Part shown: piece after piece, positions 1-5,502 of the stretch
Numbering within the stretch: the stretch's first letter is position 1
How the letters are laid out: the number at the start of each line of letters is the position of its first letter
Position numbers and translations under genes: made by a program
Notes under the pieces: generated by a model
Seen by the model: the letters and a program-made list of their open reading frames with translations, nothing else
What the model was told of the DNA's origin: nothing
Database searches by the model: none
NCBI GenBank assembly: GCA_009692395.1
Contig: SHZG01000164.1
Span: 1-5,502, forward strand
Direction: 5' to 3'
DNA length: 5,502 bases
DNA from: Methylococcales bacterium
GTDB taxonomy: Bacteria > Pseudomonadota > Gammaproteobacteria > Methylococcales > Methylomonadaceae

Positions 1-74
1 GTTGCATTGCGTCCTGACTTGCCAATCTGGTTACTTTTACAGAATGGACAGGTGATTTCTTGGTAGCAGCTCAT
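1..74 (-). CDS. Partial IS1-family InsA-like protein, N-terminus only
   Basis: An open frame begins at the ATG at 74-72 and runs leftward off the window, giving 24 whole codons. The peptide starts MSCYQEITCPFCKSNQIGKS and continues GRNA. The CPFCKSNQ...K.GRNA pattern matches the first half of the zinc ribbon at the start of IS1-type InsA proteins (the family pattern is CPxCxSxxxxKxGxxxxGxQRYxC). InsA binds the IS1 ends and represses or, fused by frameshift to InsB, forms the transposase. Only the first CxxC pair lies in the window, so the second pair and any DNA-binding helix cannot be seen. No good Shine-Dalgarno sequence precedes the ATG. Another zinc-ribbon transposase or an unrelated zinc-ribbon protein is possible. 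Whether the gene is intact cannot be judged. Confidence 0.6.
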   Translation of the reverse strand, partial: MSCYQEITCPFCKSNQIGKSGRNA

Positions 75-147
75 AAGGTCTTTTAGGTAAGTGTGATTTT
101 ATTCTGCCCGTGATTTTAATCTATCATCACAGATTTAACCCACTACC
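75..147 (-). mobile_element. Possible terminal region of the left IS1-like element
   Basis: Upstream of the InsA-like start, the minus strand reads GGTAGTGGGTTAAATCTG from position 147 inward. IS1-family inverted repeats commonly begin GGTnnTG, and the 73-bp distance to the first codon is close to the IRL-insA distance in IS1. The segment also holds two near-identical 11-mers (93-103 and 110-120). Without the other end of the element, this boundary is only an inference. If it is right, the bases just outside (about 148-156 on plus) would be one copy of an 8-9 bp target duplication. Confidence 0.3.
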
Positions 148-420
148 GTATTGTTAAACAACGACTCTAAGTTTAATGTTTAATAAGCTAAACAAATTGT
201 GATTCTACTCATATAGAATTTGGTAAAAAACCGTACACCTTATATTTCACACAATTCAAAATCGTTAGGACTGTTTGCTAGAACGGGTGTCATTATTCGC
301 TTAAAAAAAAGAAAAGACAATCACTTAGAATAGGGCATTAATGGATATAAAATGGGTATTAAAAACACCATTAAAAAGATAAAGTGTGATTCATAATGTG
401 CAATAACAAAATAATATGCG
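148..420. other. AT-rich intergenic region, no gene recognised
   Basis: This stretch lies downstream of argH and outside the possible IS1-like end. Only very short open frames occur, for example one opening at the ATG at 342 that closes within about 13 codons. No tRNA, no strong GC-rich hairpin with a T-run and no convincing sigma70 promoter pair was found. There is a loose inverted pair, AATTGTG near 196-202 and CACAATT near 250-256, and an A-run near 302-310. None is strong enough to name. The argH transcript must end here or run on, but no clear intrinsic terminator is visible. Confidence 0.6.
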
Positions 421-1806
421 TTATATAGCCAATCTAGCCGTAGCAATTGCCGCTTTCACTGTTTCAGGTGCAGTGCCGCCAATATGTTTACGCGCCGCAA
501 CTGAACCTTCCAGCGTTAAATAGTCAAACACATCCGCTGTTATTAACGCTGAGAAACCTTGTAATTCTTCTAACGATAATTCCGATAAATCGCGGTTAGT
601 GTCTACGCCTAAACGCACGGCTAAACCCACCGCTTCATGGGCATCACGAAACGCCATGCCTTTACGCACTAAATAATCAGCCAAATCAGTGGCTGTCGCA
701 AAGCCGCGTTTTGCTGAGTTGTACATATTATCTTTTTTAGCGCGGATATGCGGAATCATATCGGCATAAGCACGTAAGCAATTAATCAACGTATCGGCAG
801 TATCAAATAATGGCTCTTTGTCTTCTTGATTGTCTTTGTTATAGGCTAAGGGTTGCGATTTCATCAGCATTAATAAGCTCATTAAATTGCCCGTCACCCG
901 CCCTGATTTACCGCGCACTAATTCAGGCACATCGGGATTTTTCTTTTGCGGCATGATGGATGAACCTGTGCAGAAAGCGTCAGGCATATCAATAAAATCA
1001 AATTGCGCACTAGACCATAAAATCAATTCTTCGGAAAAACGCGATAAATGAATCATGATTAAACTGCCAACAGCGGTAAATTCAATCGCAAAATCACGGT
1101 CACTGACAGAATCCAGAGAATTCGCTGATGGACGGTCAAAACCCAATAATTCAGCGGTTTTATAACGGTCAATGGGATAACTTGTTCCCGCTAACGCCGC
1201 CGCGCCTAAGGGCAAGACATTCACGCGCTTCAAACAATCTTGTAAGCGGTCAGCATCACGACTTAACATTTCAAACCACGCCATTAAATGATGTCCAAAA
1301 GTAATGGGTTGCGCGACTTGTAAATGGGTAAAACCAGGCATGATGGTGTCGAAATGCTGTTCCGCTAAGTTTAAAATTGCGTGTTGTAAGCGGGTGAGTT
1401 GTGCGGTAATGACTTGGATTTCATGACGCAAATACAAGCGTATATCGGTCGCCACTTGGTCGTTACGCGAGCGTCCTGTGTGCAGTTTTTTTCCTGCAAT
1501 GCCGATTAAGTCAGTTAAACGCGCTTCGATGTTCATGTGGACATCTTCTTGTTTAATCGACCAAACAAATGCACCACTGGCAATTTCCGCGCTGATTTGC
1601 GTTAAACCACGAATAATATCGTCGCGTTCTTGCTCTGTGAGAATTCCACAATGTGCCAACATGGTGGCATGAGCAATTGAGCCTTGAATATCTTGCGCCG
1701 CCATGCGTTGGTCAAAATCCACCGAAGCGGTAAAGACTTCAACAAACGCATCGGTCGCCTCGGCAAAACGTGCGCTGGAAAGTTTTTCAGTATTAATGTT
1801 AGTCAT
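421..1806 (-). CDS. argH: Argininosuccinate lyase
   Basis: This cytosolic enzyme cleaves argininosuccinate to arginine and fumarate, the last step of arginine biosynthesis, and works as a homotetramer of the fumarase/aspartase superfamily. At 461 residues it has the family's normal length (about 457-470). Visible motifs are FTASVDFDQR near residues 25-34, HTGRSRNDQVATD at 109-121, TH at 160-161 (the histidine usually assigned as general acid/base), and the superfamily signature GSSIMPQKKNPD at 281-292, whose second serine (S283) is the usual catalytic base. The C-terminal small domain ends HIGGTAPETV.. as in other ArgH proteins. The usual N-terminal WGGRF is replaced by SSARF. The ATG at 1806-1804 fits the family N-terminus and lies about 24 nt from the expected transcript start of a good promoter; the Shine-Dalgarno sequence is weak. 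No other arg gene is adjacent, so it appears to be transcribed alone. Confidence 0.97.
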   Translation of the reverse strand: MTNINTEKLSSARFAEATDAFVEVFTASVDFDQRMAAQDIQGSIAHATMLAHCGILTEQERDDIIRGLTQISAEIASGAFVWSIKQEDVHMNIEARLTDLIGIAGKKLHTGRSRNDQVATDIRLYLRHEIQVITAQLTRLQHAILNLAEQHFDTIMPGFTHLQVAQPITFGHHLMAWFEMLSRDADRLQDCLKRVNVLPLGAAALAGTSYPIDRYKTAELLGFDRPSANSLDSVSDRDFAIEFTAVGSLIMIHLSRFSEELILWSSAQFDFIDMPDAFCTGSSIMPQKKNPDVPELVRGKSGRVTGNLMSLLMLMKSQPLAYNKDNQEDKEPLFDTADTLINCLRAYADMIPHIRAKKDNMYNSAKRGFATATDLADYLVRKGMAFRDAHEAVGLAVRLGVDTNRDLSELSLEELQGFSALITADVFDYLTLEGSVAARKHIGGTAPETVKAAIATARLAI

Positions 1807-1836
1807 GATGTATGTAGGCAGATTGGAAAGCGCGAA

Positions 1837-1866
1837 ATTATACCGCTAAATGCGGTGGGGTTTGAA
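1837..1866 (-). promoter_or_regulatory. Sigma70-type promoter of argH
   Basis: On the minus strand a perfect -10 hexamer TATAAT lies at 1842-1837, with TTCAAA (4 of 6 matches to TTGACA) at 1866-1861, an 18-bp spacing. The predicted transcript start is near 1830, leaving a leader of about 24 nt before the argH ATG. It sits downstream of the tRNA terminator, so argH is expected to have its own transcript. No clear ARG box pair was recognised nearby. Confidence 0.7.
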
Positions 1867-1942
1867 AAACGCTCACAGATCTATCAATAGTCGCTTTAAA
1901 CATACCCGCCACGATAGCCAAAATACGCGCTTTGCCGAACAA

Positions 1943-1977
1943 TAAAAAACCCGCTAAGCCTTACGACTTGCGGGTTT
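1943..1977 (-). terminator. Rho-independent terminator of the tRNA-Leu transcript
   Basis: Reading on minus, AAACCCGC and GCGGGTTT form an 8-bp stem (1977-1970 with 1954-1947). It is extended inward by AAG/CTT across a single bulged base and followed by a T-run that continues into TTTATT. It begins 37 nt beyond the tRNA 3' end and precedes the argH promoter, so it separates the two transcription units. Confidence 0.88.
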
Positions 1978-2013
1978 ATATGTTTTGTTGCATTACGCTG
2001 TTTCTTCTAATTA

Positions 2014-2099
2014 TGGTACCGAGAAAAGGACTTGAACCTTCACGGGCTTACGCCCACTAGCACCTGAAGCTAGCGTGTCTACCATTCCACCACCTCGGC
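2014..2099 (-). tRNA. tRNA-Leu, anticodon CAG
   Basis: The 86-nt minus-strand sequence folds as a class II tRNA. The acceptor GCCGAGG pairs with TCTCGGT (G-U at both ends of the stem). The anticodon stem is CTAGC/GCTAG around loop TTCAGGT, giving anticodon CAG (plus-strand 2066-2064), which reads CUG. A long variable arm, GGGC-GTAA-GCCC, marks it as leucine or serine type. The T arm is GAAGG-TTCAAGT-CCTTT, and discriminator A plus CCA are encoded. The anticodon arm and loop match the enterobacterial tRNA-Leu(CAG) pattern. It is a single-gene unit with its own promoter and terminator. Confidence 0.97.
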
Positions 2100-2132
2100 A
2101 AGCGTTGCGTGTGACAGCAAAGTGAGCGGCGA

Positions 2133-2161
2133 ACTATACGCATTCACATTATTTTTGTCAA
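2133..2161 (-). promoter_or_regulatory. Strong sigma70 promoter of tRNA-Leu
   Basis: On minus, a perfect -35 TTGACA (2161-2156) is separated by exactly 17 bp from TATAGT (2138-2133). The following discriminator TCGCCGC is GC-rich, as in stable-RNA promoters under stringent (ppGpp/DksA) control; that control is inferred from the pattern. The expected start near 2126 gives a leader of about 27 nt, to be removed by RNase P. Confidence 0.85.
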
Positions 2162-2203
2162 TCAAGCAAAAAATAAATAACCCGTAGACGATAAAACAAT
2201 GTT

Positions 2204-2267
2204 TTGCCTACTACCGTAAGCCTGTATCATAGCGGCATTAGCTTAACCCCGTCCTTACTTTTATAGT
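2204..2267 (+). promoter_or_regulatory. Weak candidate promoter region of rnr
   Basis: Two candidates precede rnr. TATCAT at 2225-2230 has TTGCCT at 2204-2209, but the spacing is a short 15 bp. TATAGT at 2262-2267 has no good -35 and would start transcription about 2 nt before the ATG, giving an almost leaderless mRNA. A 13-bp palindrome, AAAACAATGTTTT, lies at 2193-2205 and overlaps the first candidate's -35. None is compelling; the gene must be transcribed from this 110-bp region or by distant readthrough. Confidence 0.3.
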
Positions 2268-2275
2268 GAATATAA

Positions 2276-4537
2276 ATGCCCCCAAAGTCTAAAAAAACCG
2301 TTGCCTTCAGCTCAACAAAAGATCCATTCGCTCAGCGCGAAGCTGAAAAATATGAAAACCCTATTCCTAGCCGCGAGTTAATACTCCAGCTTATCGAACA
2401 ATCGGGCAAACCGCTGGCTCGCACGGATATTGCCAGTAGTTTCCATCTGGAATCCGAAGAGAATTTAGAAGCCCTGCGCCGTCGATTGCGAGCAATGGAA
2501 CGCGATGGACAAGTGTTATTTAATCGCGGACAACAATATTGCCTAGTCGATAACAAGAATTTAATTGTCGGGCGTATTATCGGTCATGCGGATGGTTTTG
2601 GATTTGTCCGTCCTGATGATGGCTCGGATGATTTATTTTTATCGCCGCGTGAAATGAACCCCTTATTACACAATGACCGTGCGCTGGTGCGTGTGGCAGG
2701 TGTGGATAAAAAAGGTCGTCGTGAAGGCGCGGTTGTTGAGATTTTAGAGCGCAACACCCACGAAATTGTCGGGCGGCTTTATAAAGAAGACGGGTTTACC
2801 TACGTTATTCCTGATAATAAAAATATCGCGCAAACGGTTTTAATCCCCAGAGGTGGCACAGGTAAAGCCAAGCAAGGGCAAATCGTTGTCGCGCAAATCA
2901 CCGAACAGCCCACCAAACTGCATCAACCCATCGGGCGCATTGTCGAAGTTTTAGGCGACCATCTGGCACCAGGTATGGAAATTGACATGGCGATTCGCTC
3001 GTATGAATTGCCCAATACTTGGTCAAACGAACTGCTGGAAGAAATCAAGCCGCTTACGCCTGAAGTTCCTGAAGCCGCTAAAGAAAACCGTGTCGATATA
3101 CGCAACTTACCTCTAGTTACCATAGACGGCGAAGATGCCCGTGATTTTGATGATGCGGTGTATTGCAAAAAAACCCCAAAAGGCTGGAAACTCTTAGTCG
3201 CCATTGCCGATGTTTCCCACTATGTCAAAATCGGCACAGAACTCGACAAAGAAGCCTATAAACGCAGTACCTCGGTATATTTCCCTGAGCAAGTCATTCC
3301 GATGTTGCCCGAAATATTATCCAACGGCTTATGCTCACTCAATCCCACCGTAGACCGATTATGTATGGTCTGTGAATTGCTGATTGATAGTGAAGGCAAT
3401 GTTTTACGCTCTAAGTTTTTTGAAGCCGTGATGCGCTCTCATGCGCGGTTGACTTATAACGAAGTCGCCAACATGCTGGTTGAAGGCGATAAAACGCTGG
3501 CGAAAAAATACGCCCCGTTAATGCCGCATTTAAAAGACATGTACGCCCTGTTTCAAGTCATGCGTAAAGCGCGTGAACAACGCGGTGCAATGGATTTTGA
3601 CACCTTAGAAACCCGCATTGTCTTTGGTGAAAACCGCAAAATTGAAAAAATCATCCCAGTAGTGCGTAACGATGCCCACAAACTGATTGAAGAATTCATG
3701 ATTACTGCCAACGGTGCGGCAGCACGGTTTTTAAACAGTAAAAAAATGCCCAAACTGTTGCGCATACACGAAGGCCCTAGCACTGATAAACTGCTCAATC
3801 TAAAAACCTTTCTAGGCGAAATGGGCTTAAAACTCGGTGGTGGTGCGATTCCCACCCCGTTAGATTATATGCACCTCGTCGAATCCATCAAAGACCGCCC
3901 TGACGCGCATTTAATAAAAACCGTATTATTGCGCTCCATGTCGCAAGCCGTGTACAGCCCTGAACTCAAAGGGCATTTTGGTTTAGCCCTAGAAGCCTAC
4001 GCACATTTCACCTCCCCCATCCGCCGCTACCCAGATTTGCTAGTACACCGCGCCATCCGCCACGTTCTGCAAGGCAAAAAAGCCGAAAGTTTTATCTACG
4101 GCGTGCCAGACATGGTGGTACTCGGTGAACACTGCTCCGCTAACGAACGCCGTGCCGATGATGCCACCCGCGATGTCACCAGTTGGCTGAAATGCGAATA
4201 TATGCTGGATAAAATCGGCGAAGACTTCACAGGCATCATCTCCGCCGTCACAGGCTTTGGCTTTTTTGTCGAACTGGCAGAAATTTATGTCGAAGGCTTA
4301 GTCCACATCAGTAACCTAGGACAAGATTATTTCCACTGCGACCTCACCAGCCACCAATTAAAAGGTGAACACAGTAATACGGTGTTCCGTCTAGGCGATA
4401 GCGTTAAAGTCAAAGTCGTGCGCGTAGATTTGGATGAAAAGAAAATTGATTTTGAATTGGTGACAAAAGAAGCGGCGAGTAAAAAAGTGGCTGGTGCGCC
4501 AGTTAAGAAAAAGCGGCGCAAAAAACCAGCAAAGTAA
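2276..4537 (+). CDS. rnr: Ribonuclease R (RNB-family 3'-5' exoribonuclease)
   Basis: RNase R processively digests structured RNA from the 3' end and acts in rRNA and tRNA quality control, mRNA decay and, in many bacteria, trans-translation. The 753 residues show an N-terminal winged-helix region (about 30-92), cold-shock/OB domains starting VGRIIGHADGFGFVRP (98-113) and VGRLYKEDGFTYVIP (165-179), the RNB catalytic domain (about 275-600), an S1 domain (about 648-728) and a short lysine-rich tail (KKKRRKK at 744-750). The metal-binding aspartates lie in TIDGEDARDFDDAVYC: D284, D290, D292 and D293. HFTSPIRRYPDL (577-588) is the conserved motif near the domain end. The start is supported by DPFAQREAEKYENPIPSRE (16-34), which parallels the enterobacterial N-terminus. 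The basic tail is much shorter than in the E. coli enzyme (813 aa). Only a weak Shine-Dalgarno (GTGA) is present. The usual neighbour rlmB does not follow. Confidence 0.97.
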   Translation: MPPKSKKTVAFSSTKDPFAQREAEKYENPIPSRELILQLIEQSGKPLARTDIASSFHLESEENLEALRRRLRAMERDGQVLFNRGQQYCLVDNKNLIVGRIIGHADGFGFVRPDDGSDDLFLSPREMNPLLHNDRALVRVAGVDKKGRREGAVVEILERNTHEIVGRLYKEDGFTYVIPDNKNIAQTVLIPRGGTGKAKQGQIVVAQITEQPTKLHQPIGRIVEVLGDHLAPGMEIDMAIRSYELPNTWSNELLEEIKPLTPEVPEAAKENRVDIRNLPLVTIDGEDARDFDDAVYCKKTPKGWKLLVAIADVSHYVKIGTELDKEAYKRSTSVYFPEQVIPMLPEILSNGLCSLNPTVDRLCMVCELLIDSEGNVLRSKFFEAVMRSHARLTYNEVANMLVEGDKTLAKKYAPLMPHLKDMYALFQVMRKAREQRGAMDFDTLETRIVFGENRKIEKIIPVVRNDAHKLIEEFMITANGAAARFLNSKKMPKLLRIHEGPSTDKLLNLKTFLGEMGLKLGGGAIPTPLDYMHLVESIKDRPDAHLIKTVLLRSMSQAVYSPELKGHFGLALEAYAHFTSPIRRYPDLLVHRAIRHVLQGKKAESFIYGVPDMVVLGEHCSANERRADDATRDVTSWLKCEYMLDKIGEDFTGIISAVTGFGFFVELAEIYVEGLVHISNLGQDYFHCDLTSHQLKGEHSNTVFRLGDSVKVKVVRVDLDEKKIDFELVTKEAASKKVAGAPVKKKRRKKPAK

Positions 4538-4542
4538 TTCAG

Positions 4543-4573
4543 GCATAGGATGTGCCGAGGTACGCAGCGCATC
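4543..4573 (+). repeat. REP-like hairpin between rnr and the RAYT gene
   Basis: Starting 6 bp after the rnr stop, GCATAG is followed by GATGTGC (4549-4555) and its partner GCGCATC (4567-4573). They form a 7-bp stem with one G-U pair; a further CG/CG pair can form inside the loop. The form (a short xTAG lead, then an imperfect palindrome with mismatched interior) and the place (directly before a RAYT gene) fit the REP elements that these transposases recognise. No T-run follows, so it is not an intrinsic terminator, though it could protect the rnr mRNA 3' end. Only one copy lies in the window. Confidence 0.6.
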
Positions 4574-4650
4574 ATTCGCTTCAAATATGAGACAAACCAA
4601 TAACAGATTATCGACGTTTTTACCCACCAAACGCCACTTGGTTTTTCACG

Positions 4651-5130
4651 GTGAATCTTGCCGAACGTCACAATAATCATTTGTTGATTGAAAAGATTGA
4701 CGCGCTTAGAACGGCTTTTCGCTATGTTAAAAAACGCAGAGCTTTTCATATCAACGCCATCGTTATCATGTCCGATCATTTACATTGTATTTGGATATTG
4801 CCACCTGATGATGCTGATTTTTCAACACGCTGGAATCTGCTTAAAGGTCATTTTTCGCGTGCCATTGATAAAGGCGAGCGAGTTTCAAAAAGTCGAGATA
4901 AGCTACGGGAGCGCGGAATATGGCAACGGCGATTTTGGGCGCATTTGATTGTTGACCAAGCTGATTTTAATAATCATGTTGATTATATCCATTGGAATCC
5001 CGTTAAACATGGTTGGGTGAAGCAAGTTGCCGATTGGCGTTATTCAAGTTTTCATAAATATGTGGAATTAAGGATTTATTCCAATACTTGGGGATGTTTG
5101 GGGGAATTTAATATTGACGGAGGCGAATAA
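4651..5130 (+). CDS. REP-associated tyrosine transposase (RAYT, Y1/HUH), possibly 5'-defective
   Basis: The product is a single-strand DNA nuclease related to IS200/IS605 TnpA that cuts at REP hairpins. Numbered from the GTG at 4651 (159 aa), the HUH motif is HLH in SDHLHCIW (H43, H45), and the expected nucleophile is Y112 in HVDYIHWNPVKHGWV, aligned with the catalytic tyrosine of E. coli RayT/YafM. DADFSTRW, GIWQRRFW and DW.YSSFHKYV are further family blocks. The frame stays open upstream to a TGA at 4588-4590, and codons 4600-4650 read ITDYRRFY.PNATWFFTV, matching the family N-terminus (MSEYRRYY..GGTWFFTV). The aligned start codon is therefore ATA at 4600-4602; no ATG, GTG or TTG exists before 4651. 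Starting at 4651 would lose the first beta strand. Either initiation is non-standard or the gene is inactivated at its start. It follows rnr by 113 bp and directly follows a REP-like hairpin. Confidence 0.85.
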   Translation: MNLAERHNNHLLIEKIDALRTAFRYVKKRRAFHINAIVIMSDHLHCIWILPPDDADFSTRWNLLKGHFSRAIDKGERVSKSRDKLRERGIWQRRFWAHLIVDQADFNNHVDYIHWNPVKHGWVKQVADWRYSSFHKYVELRIYSNTWGCLGEFNIDGGE

Positions 5131-5152
5131 TCCAAACAATATGCGTGTTAAA

Positions 5153-5207
5153 TTTATTTAATCGTGTTTTATTGATAAGAGCATAGATACCGTCTTGATT
5201 AAATAAA
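5153..5207. repeat. 11-bp perfect inverted repeat, AT-rich
   Basis: TTTATTTAATC at 5153-5163 is repeated inverted as GATTAAATAAA at 5197-5207, with 33 bp between. It lies in the 89-bp gap between the convergent RAYT and IS110 transposase stop codons. The stem is almost wholly A-T and has no adjacent T-run in either direction, so it is a poor terminator. It may belong to the end region of the IS110-type element or of the RAYT unit. Which one cannot be told here. Confidence 0.5.
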
Positions 5208-5219
5208 AGCAAGCCATAT

Positions 5220-5502
5220 TTATTCTGCATATTTGGGGTCAAAAGGCTTGCCTGATTTCAGAACGCCAAAAGCAAGATGAATGAGCTTACGCATGGCAGC
5301 GCAAACAATGGCTTTACCGTTCTTGCCATTGGCTTTGAGACGCTCACAGAAGACGCGAATCAAGGGATTGTGTTTCCAAGCACCCATTGCGGGCATATAC
5401 AAAGCCTTCCGCAAAGCGGAATCGCCATTTTTGGCAATGTGGGTATTGCCGCGCCACTGCCCTGATTCGCGTAATGCAGGCGCAAGTCCAGCAAAAGCAA
5501 CG
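5220..5502 (-). CDS. IS110-family transposase, C-terminal part (runs off the window)
   Basis: Reading leftward from the window edge, 93 codons are open to the TAA at 5222-5220. The peptide VAFAGLAPALRESGQWRG, continuing NTHIAKNGDSALRKALYMPA, is the conserved C-terminal (Transposase_20, helix-hairpin-helix) domain of IS110/IS1111 recombinases. The following HNPLIRVFCERL and MRKLIHLAFGVL and the FDPKYAE end are also typical. The serine in RESGQ (codon 5465-5463) lies where the family's proposed catalytic serine is found. The N-terminal DEDD RuvC-like domain would lie beyond 5502. IS110 enzymes insert the element using an RNA (bridge RNA) made from the element's non-coding end. The visible part has no frameshift or stop. 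An internal TTG (5414-5412) is not the real start. Confidence 0.92.
   Translation of the reverse strand, partial: VAFAGLAPALRESGQWRGNTHIAKNGDSALRKALYMPAMGAWKHNPLIRVFCERLKANGKNGKAIVCAAMRKLIHLAFGVLKSGKPFDPKYAE

Noticed and set aside
300..420. Possible argH terminator downstream of its stop
   Set aside because: Only weak A-T stems such as AATGG/CCATT can form and no GC-rich hairpin with a T-run exists.
1478..1890. Two plus-strand open frames (64 and 68 codons) over the 5' part of argH
   Set aside because: They lie antisense to argH, resemble no family, and follow from the strong argH codon structure on the other strand.
4553..4562. The 9-mer TGCCGAGGT shared between the REP-like hairpin and the 5' end of tRNA-Leu, suggesting an attachment site
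   Set aside because: The match is too short, involves the tRNA 5' rather than 3' end, and no integrase gene is present.
4494..4676. Plus-strand frame of 60 codons spanning the rnr end and RAYT start, with an internal ATG at 4587
   Set aside because: It is out of frame with both genes. The family-like RAYT N-terminus is read in the other frame, so the ATG at 4587 is not its start.
2332..4779. Several minus-strand open frames of 74-150 codons over rnr and its downstream region
   Set aside because: They are antisense to rnr or the RAYT, rich in Ser/Arg runs typical of shadow frames, and show no recognisable domain.
5277..5465. Plus-strand 62-codon frame over the IS110-family gene
   Set aside because: It is antisense to a clear transposase domain and has no family resemblance.
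1..5502. CRISPR array, toxin-antitoxin pair, defence genes or riboswitch
   Set aside because: No regularly spaced repeats, no paired small genes and no recognisable aptamer pattern were found on either strand.

Overview
The window looks like a chromosomal segment of a moderately AT-rich gammaproteobacterium: two housekeeping genes and a tRNA, hemmed in on both sides by mobile-element sequence. The assignment rests on the proteins (an RNase R that aligns closely from end to end with the enterobacterial enzyme as I remember it, and a bacterial ArgH), a CCA-encoding tRNA-Leu with a classical sigma70 promoter and intrinsic terminator, and a REP-associated transposase of the enterobacterial type. 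A Thiotrichales-like (Beggiatoa/Thiothrix) host is a guess from composition and IS content, not something the sequence proves.

Layout. Bases 1-74 (minus) hold the start of a gene running off the left edge, with a CPxC zinc-ribbon start like IS1-family InsA; a possible IS end lies near 147. Bases 148-420 are AT-rich with no convincing gene. argH (421-1806, minus) has its own promoter just upstream. An intrinsic terminator (1943-1977), a tRNA-Leu with anticodon CAG (2014-2099) and its strong promoter (2133-2161) follow, all on minus. The rnr gene for RNase R (2276-4537, plus) is divergent from the tRNA. Immediately after rnr come a REP-like hairpin (4543-4573) and a RAYT transposase (open frame 4591-5130, plus). 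Its conserved first codon appears to be ATA rather than ATG. After an 89-bp AT-rich gap with an 11-bp inverted repeat comes the 3' end of a convergent IS110-family transposase gene that runs off the right edge.

How it works together. ArgH makes arginine from argininosuccinate. RNase R degrades structured RNA and takes part in rRNA/tRNA quality control. The two are not functionally linked here; they sit back to back around the tRNA gene. In many gammaproteobacteria rnr is followed by rlmB. Here that position holds the REP/RAYT/IS110 cluster, so this is probably an insertion hot spot downstream of rnr. I found no CRISPR array, defence island or clearly undescribed system. The most notable points are the RAYT with its missing start codon and partner-like REP hairpin, and the three different transposase families in 5.5 kb.
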